16,315 nucleotides of DNA from SG-bin9 sp049323835 (GCA_049323835.1 JBMOOJ010000064.1:1-16315); one strand, 5' to 3'; shown: positions 6,906-14,597, counted from the first letter of the stretch. Numbers and translations: made by a program. Notes: a model not told the origin generated them from the sequence alone.

Positions 6906-7586
6906 TCAATCAGTTATCGCCCGCCATGCGTCGGACGCGAACTGTCGCCGCCACATCACAGCCACGACGGCAAGCGTCGTGCCCATCAGTATCCACGGGC
7001 TGATGAACCAGCCGAGATAGCCGAGGGCGAAAAAGAACGCGCGCTGGCCTCTGTTGAAGTGCCGTCCGGCACTCTGAAACACCCGCGTCGTCCGCATGAT
7101 GTGCGCTTGCGCCTCGGCCGTATCGCGCTTCTCGGCGAAAGGTGTCGCTCCCAGCAGGATCGACACGTAATTGAACAAGCGATATGACCAGGCGAACTTG
7201 AAGAAGGCATAGACGAAGATCAGCACCAGCCCGATGCATTTGATCTCCCACAATGCCGGAGTCGGTCTGATGCCGAACGGCAACGTGGCGATGACGTTCA
7301 GAATCTCTTCGGTTGCCCGCAGCAGCGTCAGCGCGCCGCCGATCGCGAGCAACGTCGTCGATGCAAAGAACGCCGTGCCGTTCTGAAGCGATGCCATGAT
7401 CTGCATGTCGACCATGCGCATCTCGCGGTCGAGCATCCGTCGCATCCATACCTCGCGGTACAGGTTCATCCGCGCATTGAGGCTGTTCTTGCCAAAGGAC
7501 GTCCGCTCGAGCGTGGTGGCGTAAACCGTCCAGGCGAGAACGAAGACACCGATGGCGAACAGGTCGACCGTCGCGAACAGCTGCAT
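6906..7586 (-). CDS. DUF599 family membrane protein
   Basis: An inner-membrane protein of 226 residues with about four hydrophobic segments: an N-terminal helix (DLFAIGVFVLAWTVYATTL, ~8-26), FASTTLLAIGGALTLL (~74-89), IKCIGLVLIFVYAFFKFAW (~114-132), and a C-terminal helix, LGWFISPWILMGTTLAVVAV (~190-209). The family hallmark is the stretch from NARMNLYREVWMRRML through MVDMQIMASLQNGTAFFAST and the later RVFQSAGRHFNRGQRAFFFAL. The function of DUF599 is not known. ATG 7586 has AGGA 7 bases upstream, a good ribosome site. It is divergent from the glutathione S-transferase gene and followed by DUF3253. Confidence 0.8.
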   Translation of the reverse strand: MQLFATVDLFAIGVFVLAWTVYATTLERTSFGKNSLNARMNLYREVWMRRMLDREMRMVDMQIMASLQNGTAFFASTTLLAIGGALTLLRATEEILNVIATLPFGIRPTPALWEIKCIGLVLIFVYAFFKFAWSYRLFNYVSILLGATPFAEKRDTAEAQAHIMRTTRVFQSAGRHFNRGQRAFFFALGYLGWFISPWILMGTTLAVVAVMWRRQFASDAWRAITD

Positions 7587-7706
7587 GCGCCGATCCTATA
7601 CTGAGTCGGCTTGGCGCTGTTGCCCGGGGCGCTTGAATGACGGTCCCGCCGGCGGTTGATCGAGACGGAACCAGCAGGCATACCAGCGGACCGAATGGAG
7701 CCCGGC

Positions 7707-8363
7707 ATGTCCCTCACGCTTGTAATCGGCAACAAGAACTATTCGTCCTGGTCGATGCGCCCATGGCTTGCGCTGCGCGCGGCCGGGATTGTCTTCGACG
7801 AAATCGTGATCCCCCTCTACGCTGGCGACGACAGCAAGCAGCGCATTCTCGCGTTCACGCCGTCGGGCAAGGTGCCGGCGCTGATCGATGGCGATGTCAC
7901 CATCTGGGACTCGCTTGCGATCATCGAATACGCTGCCGAGCGCTTTCCCGATGCGCCATTCTGGCCGAAAGATCGCGCGGCCCGGGCGCTTGCGCGTTCG
8001 CTCTCGGCTGAAATGCATTCCGGCTTCGTTGCGCTTCGCAACGAGTGCGGCATGAACCTGCACCGGCCGGTGCGGGCGAAGGCCTTATCCGACGATGCGC
8101 GGGCCAATGTCGCGCGTGTTGAGGAGATCTGGAGCGAATGCCGCAATCGGTACGGGCGCGGCGGCCCCTATCTGTTCGGTGCATTCAGCGCGGCGGATGC
8201 CATGTACGCGCCGGTGGTCACCCGCTTGCAAACCTACGCGATCGAGGTGACTGCAACGGCGCAAGACTACATCGCGACGATGCAAGCCCATCCCGCGGTT
8301 CGGGCCTGGACCGAGGCTGCCTTGGCGGAAACCTGGCTGATCGATAGATTCGAGCATGATTGA
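7707..8363 (+). CDS. Glutathione S-transferase family protein
   Basis: A cytosolic GST-fold protein of 218 residues. The N-terminal thioredoxin-like domain carries NKNYSSWSMRPWLALRAAGI (about residues 9-28), with candidate catalytic serines 13/14, FTPSGKVPAL (~50-59) with the cis-proline, and the glutathione-binding DSLAIIEYAAERFP (~68-81). The helical C domain has the typical GPYLFGAFSAADAMYAPVV capping motif (~152-170). Relatives conjugate or reduce electrophiles with glutathione; the substrate is unknown. ATG 7707 is preferred because GGAG lies 6 bases before it. An ATG four codons upstream (7695) is possible. A 9-bp hairpin covers its stop codon. Confidence 0.9.
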   Translation: MSLTLVIGNKNYSSWSMRPWLALRAAGIVFDEIVIPLYAGDDSKQRILAFTPSGKVPALIDGDVTIWDSLAIIEYAAERFPDAPFWPKDRAARALARSLSAEMHSGFVALRNECGMNLHRPVRAKALSDDARANVARVEEIWSECRNRYGRGGPYLFGAFSAADAMYAPVVTRLQTYAIEVTATAQDYIATMQAHPAVRAWTEAALAETWLIDRFEHD

Positions 8364-8386
8364 GCCGGGTGTCGCTTGGTTCAATC
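8358..8386 (+). terminator. Hairpin over the GST stop codon, possible 3' end signal
   Basis: GATTGAGCC (8358-8366) and GGTTCAATC (8378-8386) can form a 9-bp stem with one G-U pair and an 11-base loop. The GST stop TGA is inside the left arm. No T-run follows, so it is not a classical intrinsic terminator. It could stabilise the mRNA 3' end or act with Rho. Confidence 0.3.
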
Positions 8387-8618
8387 ACTGGTTGCGTATC
8401 TCTGGCTATGCACCATGGAACGTCCAGCGAACCCGCGTTCCCGATGCTGTTTTCATGGCCTATCGCCATGTAAATGATGAACAATTCCACCTTCGCCACA
8501 CCCTTGAAATAACTGGTCAAAAGGAAGGCTCGCATGCTATCAATCACGCGGGCGTCAGCCGGATCGTGCAGCGGGACAACTGCGGCCGGCATCTTCGTTT
8601 CGCGTGATGGAGCAGGGT

Positions 8619-8810
8619 GTGAAGCACAAATTCGTCGTGGGTGACACGGTCTATTTCACGGCCAGCAACGTGTCGCGTCCGGCTGCCTCGGGAGCGTATG
8701 AGGTGATCCGGCTGTTGCCGACTGAAGGCGATGACTGCCAGTACCGGATCAAGAGTCAGACCGAAGCCTTCGAGCGCGTGGCTAAAGAAAGCCAACTTCA
8801 CGTCGTCTGA
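8619..8810 (+). CDS. Small conserved-looking protein of unknown function
   Basis: A 63-residue soluble protein, MKHKFVVGDTVYFT onward, with no membrane segment. The beginning (FVVGDTVYF), the strand YEVIRLLPTEGDDCQYRIKS and the end EAFERVAKESQL suggest a small beta-barrel like an SH3- or KOW-type fold, with a short C-terminal helix. I recall similar short proteins in rhizobial genomes but know no function for them. GTG 8619 is chosen because GGAG lies 6 bases upstream. ATG 8607 in the same frame has no ribosome site. Codon use matches genuine genes of the window. The 255 bases before it (8364-8618) are less GC-rich, and I see no supported gene there. Confidence 0.62.
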   Translation: MKHKFVVGDTVYFTASNVSRPAASGAYEVIRLLPTEGDDCQYRIKSQTEAFERVAKESQLHVV

Positions 8811-8899
8811 TCTCCTTCCTCGAAGTCTTCCCGCCGGTTCGTGCGCGGGCTGCCTGACCGGTCCGACGGGCCGGCTGGTCTTCATTGAAGGATTCTCGC

Positions 8900-9907
8900 A
8901 TGAACTGGGCCTGGGCCGCGTCGCTGGATCAGCTTTGGCAGTCGCCGGCATTTCCGGTCGTGATGACGCTGGCGGCTGGCGCGTTCTTCGCGCTGGTGCT
9001 GTTGGTTGCGCTGTTGCGGGCAGAAAAGTCGATTGCCAACGGCGCCCTTGCGGTCATCACGTTGCTCGCGCTGGCCATCGCAGTTGCTGCGGGTATTCGC
9101 GGCTTCGCGGGCGGTGAGAGGTTGATCGCCCAGCCGGTTCCTGCCCAGGGAACTGTTCCGCTGCCGGCACTTGCCTGTCTCGATGGCCTCGCTGGTGAAA
9201 GTGTCGAGGCGGCGTGCGAAAAGGCTGTGTTTGCCTCGGCCGATTTCACCGCGGCCGCCGTGTCTTACACGGCGATGCAGATCAGCCGTCTCGCCGCGTA
9301 TGGCGACGTTGCCGCCGCGAACGCTGCGATGACGCCAGAACTCGCGACGCTGCGCCGGGTGATCGAGCGCGATCGCTATGGGCTCGTCGCACAGGTTCTG
9401 TTGACCCGCGAGCAGTGCAGCCCGGCCGCCTGCGACCTCTATCGCTCGCTGACCGACCGCAATCAGATCGCAGCCAATATGTCCGAACGGGCCTATGACG
9501 GCTTCGTTGGCCGCCACGCCGCGGCTTGGGGGGCGCCGCCGCAAACGGCCGCTGCTGCTCCCCTCGCTCCGTCACCAGCAGGGCTGTCGGCGACGGCTCC
9601 CACGGGCCGTCCCACCAACGCCGACTTTCCAACGGCCGCATCGATCCCGCCCGTGAACATCATGGGCAATGAGCCGCCTGCCGCCGCTTCCCCGGCGCCG
9701 CCTCAGGCGGCGACACGCGCAGTCGCGCCGCCAGCGCCGGTCCAGCAGGCTCCGGCGCCTCGTCAGGCGGCAAACCCGGCAACGCCCACGACCACGGCGG
9801 CCGCACCGCCAGCGCCGGCCGCAGCCAAAAAGCAGGCGGCGCCAAAACAACAGCGGACAAGTGCTCCGGTGCAGCTTGCGCCGCCGGTCGAGCCTGACGA
9901 TAACTGA
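8900..9907 (+). CDS. Membrane-anchored protein with periplasmic domain and Ala/Pro-rich tail, function unknown
   Basis: The family is not recognised. The protein has 335 residues. Two helices close to the N terminus (about 19-40 and 47-67) are joined by RAEKS, so the loop is probably cytoplasmic and the rest periplasmic. Residues ~70-215 form a compact domain with two cysteine pairs (ACLDG ... AACEKA, and EQCSPAACDLY), consistent with disulfides outside the cytoplasm. Residues ~216-335 are a low-complexity tail rich in Ala, Pro, Gln and Thr with late lysines (KKQAAPKQQR), possibly spanning the cell wall. ATG 8900 has GAAGGA 7 bases upstream. The gene is followed after ~90 bases by the DUF1489 gene, with the 15-bp repeats in between. 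Confidence 0.75.
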   Translation: MNWAWAASLDQLWQSPAFPVVMTLAAGAFFALVLLVALLRAEKSIANGALAVITLLALAIAVAAGIRGFAGGERLIAQPVPAQGTVPLPALACLDGLAGESVEAACEKAVFASADFTAAAVSYTAMQISRLAAYGDVAAANAAMTPELATLRRVIERDRYGLVAQVLLTREQCSPAACDLYRSLTDRNQIAANMSERAYDGFVGRHAAAWGAPPQTAAAAPLAPSPAGLSATAPTGRPTNADFPTAASIPPVNIMGNEPPAAASPAPPQAATRAVAPPAPVQQAPAPRQAANPATPTTTAAAPPAPAAAKKQAAPKQQRTSAPVQLAPPVEPDDN

Positions 9908-9948
9908 TCGCCCGGATATCACTGGTTGTCCCGGCATATGCGGCGGGC

Positions 9949-9993
9949 GCGTGTGGGTTCGTCGCGTGTGGGTCCTTCGCGTGTGAGTCCTTC
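9949..9993 (+). repeat. 15-bp tandem repeat, three copies, abutting a start codon
   Basis: Three head-to-tail copies occur: GCGTGTGGGTTCGTC (9949-9963), GCGTGTGGGTCCTTC (9964-9978) and GCGTGTGAGTCCTTC (9979-9993). A truncated GC and the ATG of the DUF1489 gene at 9997 follow immediately. Copies 2 and 3 differ by one base and copies 1 and 2 by two. The array is in frame with the gene downstream, but no start codon in that frame precedes it, so it appears to be untranslated leader. Confidence 0.9.
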
Positions 9994-9996
9994 GCA

Positions 9997-10434
9997 ATGG
10001 CGTTGCATTTGATCAAACTGTCCGTCGGCGCTGAATCGATTGCCGACCTGCGCGGCTGGGTCACTGAGCGCATCAAGATGGCCAAGGCCAAGGGCCAGCC
10101 TGGACATCACATCCACATCACCCGCATGACGCCGAAGCGTGAGGACGAGCTGCTCGACGGCGGTTCGATGTTCTGGGTGATCAAGGGCCAGATCGCCGTG
10201 CGCGAGAAGCTGATCGGCATCGAGCCGTTCCGCGACAAGGATGGCATCGGCCGCTGCCGGCTGATCATGGATGCGAAGTTTGTCCCGGTATCGCCGCGTC
10301 CGATGCGTCCGTTCCAGGGGTGGCGCTACCTGCTGGCCAACGACGCACCGCCGGACCTCGGCAAGGCAGCGAAAGGTGCGCAGGCCATGCCCGAGCACCT
10401 GCGCCGCGAGCTACGCGAACTCGGGTTGCTCTGA
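9997..10434 (+). CDS. DUF1489 family protein
   Basis: A soluble 145-residue protein matching the alphaproteobacterial DUF1489 family, whose function is unknown. Recognisable blocks are MALHLIKLSVGAES, the helix LRGWVTERI, the strand HHIHITRMTPKREDELLDGGSMFWVIKGQIAVREKL (~33-70), IGRCRLIMDAKFVPVSPRPMRPFQGWRYL (~87-115), and a C-terminal helix MPEHLRRELRELGLL. These give a mixed alpha/beta fold with an invariant-looking tryptophan and a proline-rich RPxxPFQGWRYL motif. ATG 9997 matches the family start, but the usual ribosome-binding sequence is missing because the three 15-bp repeats run right up to it. It converges on panC with 14 bases between the stops and no terminator between them. Confidence 0.85.
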   Translation: MALHLIKLSVGAESIADLRGWVTERIKMAKAKGQPGHHIHITRMTPKREDELLDGGSMFWVIKGQIAVREKLIGIEPFRDKDGIGRCRLIMDAKFVPVSPRPMRPFQGWRYLLANDAPPDLGKAAKGAQAMPEHLRRELRELGLL

Positions 10435-10448
10435 GCGGCGGCGGCTGG

Positions 10449-11315
10449 TCAGACCTTCACATTATCGATGAGTCGCGTGCTGCCGATCTTGGCAGCGACC
10501 AGCAGTCGCAGCGGACCGTCGGATTTCGATGCGACCGGCGCCAGCGTCTCGGCGTGGCGTGCTTCGAGATAATCCAGCGCGAAGCCGGCGGCGGCGATCT
10601 CGCGCGCTCCCTCGTCCAGCACGCCGGCGAGCGTGTCGCCGCCGCGGATGCGTTTGGCGCAAGCGGTCAGCACCTTGAACAGTACGGGCGCTGTCGCGCG
10701 GTGTTGCGGCGAAAGGTAAACGTTGCGCGACGACATCGCGAGCCCGTCGCGCTCGCGCACAACGGGCGCGCCGACGATCTTCACCCGCAGGTCGAGATCG
10801 CGGGACATCTGCGTCACGACCTTCAGCTGCTGATAGTCCTTTTCGCCGAAGATCGCGACGTCCGCGCGGGTCTGCGTGAACAGCTTGCAGACCACGGTCG
10901 CGACGCCGCCGAAGAAGTGCGGCCGGAAGCGGTCTTCGAGGCCGGCGACAGCGGGCCCTTCGGGCGTCAGGCGCGTGACGAAGCCGTCCGGGTACATGAT
11001 CTTGACCTCGGGATTCCAGATCAGGTCGACGCCTTCGGCCGTCAGCTTGGCGACGTCCTCCTTCCAGGTGCGCGGGTATGAGGCGAGGTCTTCGTGCGGA
11101 GCGAACTGCGCTGGGTTCACGAAGATCGAAACCACAACTTTCTTCGCTCGCCGCTTCGCCAGGCGTACGAGTGACAAATGGCCGTCATGCAACGCGCCCA
11201 TGGTCGGTACGAGCGCAAGCGTTGCGCCTCGTCCGCGCAGGTCGGCGATGGCCCCATGCAGCGCGGAGAGGGTGTGCGCGACTCTCGGGCGTCGCATCTT
11301 GGATTTCGAAGGCAT
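10449..11315 (-). CDS. panC: PanC, pantothenate synthetase
   Basis: Joins D-pantoate and beta-alanine using ATP, the last step of pantothenate (vitamin B5) synthesis in the cytoplasm. The 288-residue product is close to the usual ~283. It shows LVPTMGALHDGHLSLV (35-50) with the ATP-binding HxGH histidines 43 and 46, FVNPAQFAPHEDLASYPR (65-82) for pantoate, FFGGVATVVCKLF (134-146), IFGEKDYQQL (155-164), and the KMSKS-like DGLAMSSRNVYLS (190-202). ATG 11315 was chosen. The frame stays open upstream to 11438, but the extra residues are an arginine-rich, non-family sequence. The usual partner panB is not in the window. The gene is divergent from mipZ, and the ~200 bases between them hold a palindrome. 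Confidence 0.97.
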   Translation of the reverse strand: MPSKSKMRRPRVAHTLSALHGAIADLRGRGATLALVPTMGALHDGHLSLVRLAKRRAKKVVVSIFVNPAQFAPHEDLASYPRTWKEDVAKLTAEGVDLIWNPEVKIMYPDGFVTRLTPEGPAVAGLEDRFRPHFFGGVATVVCKLFTQTRADVAIFGEKDYQQLKVVTQMSRDLDLRVKIVGAPVVRERDGLAMSSRNVYLSPQHRATAPVLFKVLTACAKRIRGGDTLAGVLDEGAREIAAAGFALDYLEARHAETLAPVASKSDGPLRLLVAAKIGSTRLIDNVKV

Positions 11316-11444
11316 GGCAACTCTTGGATTGAGAAGGGATCGGGGCGGCGCGAGCGGTCGCTGTTTACCAAACGCGGGACGTCGTCGACAACGTTGGAGG
11401 GTACGGCGGTCACGCCTTGCTGCGTTCATATTCATCATGAAGAA

Positions 11445-11471
11445 CGGTCAAATTGTCATTTAACTTGACCG
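11445..11471. promoter_or_regulatory. Inverted repeat between panC and mipZ, candidate operator
   Basis: CGGTCAA (11445-11451) and TTGACCG (11465-11471) are exact inverted copies separated by 13 bases, so the half-site centres are about two helical turns apart, as expected for a dimeric repressor or activator. The right arm contains TTGACC, which could be a -35 element paired with GAGAAT (11489-11494, spacing 18). It lies 42 bases before the mipZ ATG and ~130 before panC. No known regulator site matches well. Confidence 0.4.
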
Positions 11472-11512
11472 GAGGCCACTCCTGATTTGAGAATAGAATG
11501 AGAGGGGTAGCC

Positions 11513-12436
11513 ATGCTTTTGCAGGCAAGTCAGGGACAAACCGGCACCGCGCACGTTGTCGTTCTCGGCAACGAAAAAGGCGGCTCCGGCAAATCCACAA
11601 CGGCGGTTCATATCGCGGTGGCCCTCCTCAAGGCCGGACAGCGCGTCGCGACCATCGATCTCGACTGCCGCCAGCAGAGCTTCACCCGCTACATCGCCAA
11701 TCGCCGTGCGTGGGCGAAACGCTCGGGCGTCGATCTGGAGCTGCCGCACCATTGCTGCATCTCGCTCGGCGAGAGCATGCAGATTGCCGACAACGAGAAC
11801 GCCGAGTTTCTCCAGTTTCAGGAGGCGGTGGCTGCGGTCGAGCGGTCGTTCGATTTCATCATCATCGATACGCCAGGCACTGACAGCTATCTGATGCGGC
11901 TGGCACATTCGATGGCCGATACGCTGGTCACCCCGCTCAACGACAGCTTCCTCGATTTCGACGTCCTCGGCACGATCGATCCGGCAACCTTCGCGGTGGT
12001 CGGCGAGAGTCACTATTCGGAGATGGCGCGTGAGGCGCGCCGCAAGCGCCGGCAGCTGGATGGCGCGACCACCGACTGGATCGTCGTCCGCAACCGCCTG
12101 TCGATGCTCGGCTCGCGCAACAAGCAGCTGGTCGCGGAAGGGCTGCATCAGCTCGCCTTTCGTCTCGGCTTCCGCGCGATCGATGGCTTCGCCGAGCGTG
12201 TGGTTTACCGCGAGCTCTTCCCGCGCGGGCTCACGGCGCTCGACAACCTCGATGAGGCAACCCTCGGCACCCGGCCGAACATGGCGCATGTGACCGCCCG
12301 CGAAGAGGTGACGAGCCTGTTGCGCCAGCTGCGGCTGCCGCTTGACGAGCGGGGCCGCCGGCGGGCGGCTGCGCGCGCCGAGTGGTTCTCGCAGGTCGAC
12401 AAGCCGCTCGAACTGCACGACATCGTCAGCGCCTGA
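11513..12436 (+). CDS. mipZ: MipZ-type division-plane positioning ATPase (ParA/MinD family)
   Basis: A cytoplasmic P-loop ATPase that, in Caulobacter and relatives, binds ParB at the poles, forms a bipolar gradient and inhibits FtsZ assembly away from midcell. The 307-residue product shows the deviant Walker A NEKGGSGKSTTAVH (20-33), TIDLDCRQQSFTRYIANRRAW (47-67, a MipZ-specific stretch), the Walker B region FIIIDTPGTDSYLMRLAHSMAD (115-136), TPLNDSFLDFDVLGTIDP (~139-156), TDWIVVRNRL (~193-202) and RVVYRELFPRGLTALD. ATG 11513 is chosen because GAGAGGGG lies 5 bases upstream. An ATG at 11498 would add five residues. The first ~13 residues extend beyond the Caulobacter N terminus. A 6-bp hairpin (CGCTGC/GCAGCG, 12452-12467) without a T-run follows the stop. 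Confidence 0.93.
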   Translation: MLLQASQGQTGTAHVVVLGNEKGGSGKSTTAVHIAVALLKAGQRVATIDLDCRQQSFTRYIANRRAWAKRSGVDLELPHHCCISLGESMQIADNENAEFLQFQEAVAAVERSFDFIIIDTPGTDSYLMRLAHSMADTLVTPLNDSFLDFDVLGTIDPATFAVVGESHYSEMAREARRKRRQLDGATTDWIVVRNRLSMLGSRNKQLVAEGLHQLAFRLGFRAIDGFAERVVYRELFPRGLTALDNLDEATLGTRPNMAHVTAREEVTSLLRQLRLPLDERGRRRAAARAEWFSQVDKPLELHDIVSA

Positions 12437-12477
12437 TGTGCGGCGGATGCCCGCTGCTTGAGCAGCGCTCCAGGGCA

Positions 12478-12492
12478 TTAAGGAACCATTAG
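12478..12492 (+). promoter_or_regulatory. CtrA-like box (one mismatch) before the chemoreceptor gene
   Basis: TTAA (12478-12481), seven bases, then TTAG (12489-12492) differs from TTAA-N7-TTAA in the last base only. It lies in the mipZ-receptor intergenic region, 131 bases before the receptor ATG and 42 bases after the mipZ stop. Motility and chemotaxis genes are frequent CtrA targets in alphaproteobacteria, so the placement is sensible, but one mismatch in an eight-base motif leaves considerable room for chance. Confidence 0.38.
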
Positions 12493-12623
12493 CCATAAAT
12501 CGGTACCTTTCCACCTGTCGCGGGTTGTCATTTCCCCGATGCAAATTGCGTTGCTTGCGTCCGTGGCCGCTTCTCCATTTTCCAGGGCCCGGATAGCGCG
12601 GCTTTGGCTGGGGATGCCTTCGA

Positions 12624-14597
12624 ATGAAGCACGGTCTCAATCTCCGTATCACCCACAAGATCGCCGCTATCGGACTGGTCGGAATCGTAGGCCTGATTGT
12701 CATCGGGCTCATCTATGAGAGCGGCCGCCGCTCGCAGGAAGGCTCCCGTTTGATCGCGAGCGAAGCGGGCACCATGTCCGCTCTCGGCAAGCACCTGACC
12801 ATCGAGATGCTCGAGGCGCGGCACGCCGAAAAGAATTTCCTGATGCGCCGCAAGGATGAAGATGCCCGCCGTCACGCGGAGCTCGCGGCCGCCATTAGCA
12901 GGGACTTCGACAAACTGAAGTCGATGCTTGAAGCCGCCGGTCTCGGCGATCTTGCTGCGGCCAGCGCCGCCGCGCGCCAGGGATTCAGCAGCTATGCCGA
13001 GAGCTTCGGTGCCGCCGTCGAATCGCAGCGCCGCCTCGGGTTCGATGAGAAATCCGGCCTCAACGGTGCTTTGCGCAAGGCCGCTCATGTGATCGAAGCC
13101 GAACTGAAGCCGCTCGACAAACCCGGACTGATGGCACAGCTGCTGATGATGCGGCGGCACGAAAAGGATTTCATGCTGCGGCGTGATCCAAAATATCTCA
13201 CGGAACTCAAGGCGCTTTTTCTGCCATTCCTCACGTCGCTGACTGAACTCGATGTCGAGCCAGAAACGACCTCGAAACTCACCGATCAGCTCGATCGTTA
13301 TTTTCGTGACTTCAACAACTGGGCGAAGGTCGAGCAGGAACGCACGGCTCTCGAAGGGACGATGGCCCAGACTTTCAGCAGCTTCGAGCCTCCCTTTGCC
13401 AAACTGGTGACGCAGATCGAGGAAACCGGTCAGCGGGCGGAAGCGGCGGAAGCCGCAACTCGCGATGCGGTGCGCATGCGCATGCTGATCGCAATCCTCG
13501 CGACGGTGGCGGGCATGGGGCTGCTCAGCTTCCTGATCGGCCGCGCGATCTCGCGGCCCTTGTCGGGGATGACCGGGGCGATGACCGCGCTCGCGGCGGG
13601 CAAGCTCGAAACCGCCTTGCCCGGACTTGGCCGCAAGGACGAGATCGGTGAAATGGCGGGGGCCGCTGAAGTCTTCAAATCGAACATGATCGAGGCCGAA
13701 CGTCTTCGCGCCGAACAGGTCGAGCGCGAACAGGCGCAATCGCGGCAGCGCCGCGACGACCGCAACCGGATGGCGACGGGATTCCAGGACACCGTCGGCA
13801 GCATCATCGACAAGGTCTCGTCGGAAGCGATGGGCCTCGAGGCTGCTGCGGCCACCTTGACCACAACGGCGCAGACGACGCTCGGGCTCGCAGAAACCGT
13901 GTCGACGGCCTCCGGACAAGCCGCGTCCAATATTCAGTCGGTCGCGACCGCGGCGGAAGAAATGACGTCGTCGGTCGAGGAAATTGCGCGTCAGGTGCGG
14001 GAGTCCTCCGACATCGCCAAGCTCGCGGTCGAGGAGGCAGGAAAGGCCGACGCACGGATCGCAACGTTGTCGCGCGCTGCTGGCCAGATCGGCGACGTGG
14101 TCAAGCTCATCTCCGGCATCGCCGAGCAGACCAATCTTCTCGCCCTTAACGCCACCATCGAGGCGGCACGTGCGGGCGACGCCGGCCGCGGCTTTGCCGT
14201 CGTCGCACAGGAAGTGAAAGCGCTCGCGGCGCAGACCGGAAAGGCGACCGACGAGATCAGCGACCAGATCAGCCAGATGCGCGGTGCGACCGAGGATACC
14301 GTCGATGCCATCAAGCAGATCAGCGCGGTGATCGCGCGCATGTCCGAGACGTCATCGGTCATCGCGGCTGCGGTCGAAGAGCAGGGCGCCGCGACCCGGG
14401 AGATCGCCCGCAACGTCCAGGCGGCTGCCGACGGTTCCGGTCAGGTGGTCGGCGCGATTGCGGACGTGAATTCCGGCGCGACGGCGACCGGCACGGCTTC
14501 GGGACAGGTGCTGGCGTCGGCCCAGGCGCTGTCGAGTGAGGCTGCCCAGCTCAAGGTCGAGGTCGAGCGGTTCCTGAATTCGCTTCGGGCGGCGTGA
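12624..14597 (+). CDS. Methyl-accepting chemotaxis protein with HBM sensor domain
   Basis: An inner-membrane chemoreceptor of 657 residues that signals through CheW/CheA to the flagellar motor. TM1 is at ~13-33 (IAAIGLVGIVGLIVIGLIYE). The periplasmic region of ~250 residues looks like a helical bimodular (HBM) domain: each of its two modules carries the same motif, EARHAEKNFLMRR (~63-75) and MRRHEKDFMLRR (~175-186). TM2 is at ~287-308, HAMP at ~309-362, and the signalling domain to the end. The hairpin tip GIAEQTNLLALNATIEAARAG lies at ~498-518, followed by GRGFAVVAQEVKALA. No C-terminal CheR/CheB pentapeptide is present (it ends FLNSLRAA). HBM receptors such as McpS sense organic acids; the ligand here is unknown. 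GGGGA lies 9 bases before the ATG. There are no che genes nearby. Confidence 0.95.
   Translation: MKHGLNLRITHKIAAIGLVGIVGLIVIGLIYESGRRSQEGSRLIASEAGTMSALGKHLTIEMLEARHAEKNFLMRRKDEDARRHAELAAAISRDFDKLKSMLEAAGLGDLAAASAAARQGFSSYAESFGAAVESQRRLGFDEKSGLNGALRKAAHVIEAELKPLDKPGLMAQLLMMRRHEKDFMLRRDPKYLTELKALFLPFLTSLTELDVEPETTSKLTDQLDRYFRDFNNWAKVEQERTALEGTMAQTFSSFEPPFAKLVTQIEETGQRAEAAEAATRDAVRMRMLIAILATVAGMGLLSFLIGRAISRPLSGMTGAMTALAAGKLETALPGLGRKDEIGEMAGAAEVFKSNMIEAERLRAEQVEREQAQSRQRRDDRNRMATGFQDTVGSIIDKVSSEAMGLEAAAATLTTTAQTTLGLAETVSTASGQAASNIQSVATAAEEMTSSVEEIARQVRESSDIAKLAVEEAGKADARIATLSRAAGQIGDVVKLISGIAEQTNLLALNATIEAARAGDAGRGFAVVAQEVKALAAQTGKATDEISDQISQMRGATEDTVDAIKQISAVIARMSETSSVIAAAVEEQGAATREIARNVQAAADGSGQVVGAIADVNSGATATGTASGQVLASAQALSSEAAQLKVEVERFLNSLRAA

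Noticed and set aside
8356..8607. 83-codon plus-strand ORF after the GST gene
   Set aside because: It overlaps the GST end, has no ribosome site and no GC3 bias, and the product resembles no protein I know. It more likely reads through an intergenic hairpin region.
9949..9993. CRISPR array
   Set aside because: The three units are contiguous 15-mers with no spacers, so this is a simple tandem repeat.
11456..13919. Two long minus-strand open frames (11456-12712 and 12528-13919) opposite mipZ and the chemoreceptor
   Set aside because: The plus-strand genes have full family motifs. The minus products are low-complexity Arg/Gly/His-rich sequences typical of antisense frames in GC-rich DNA.
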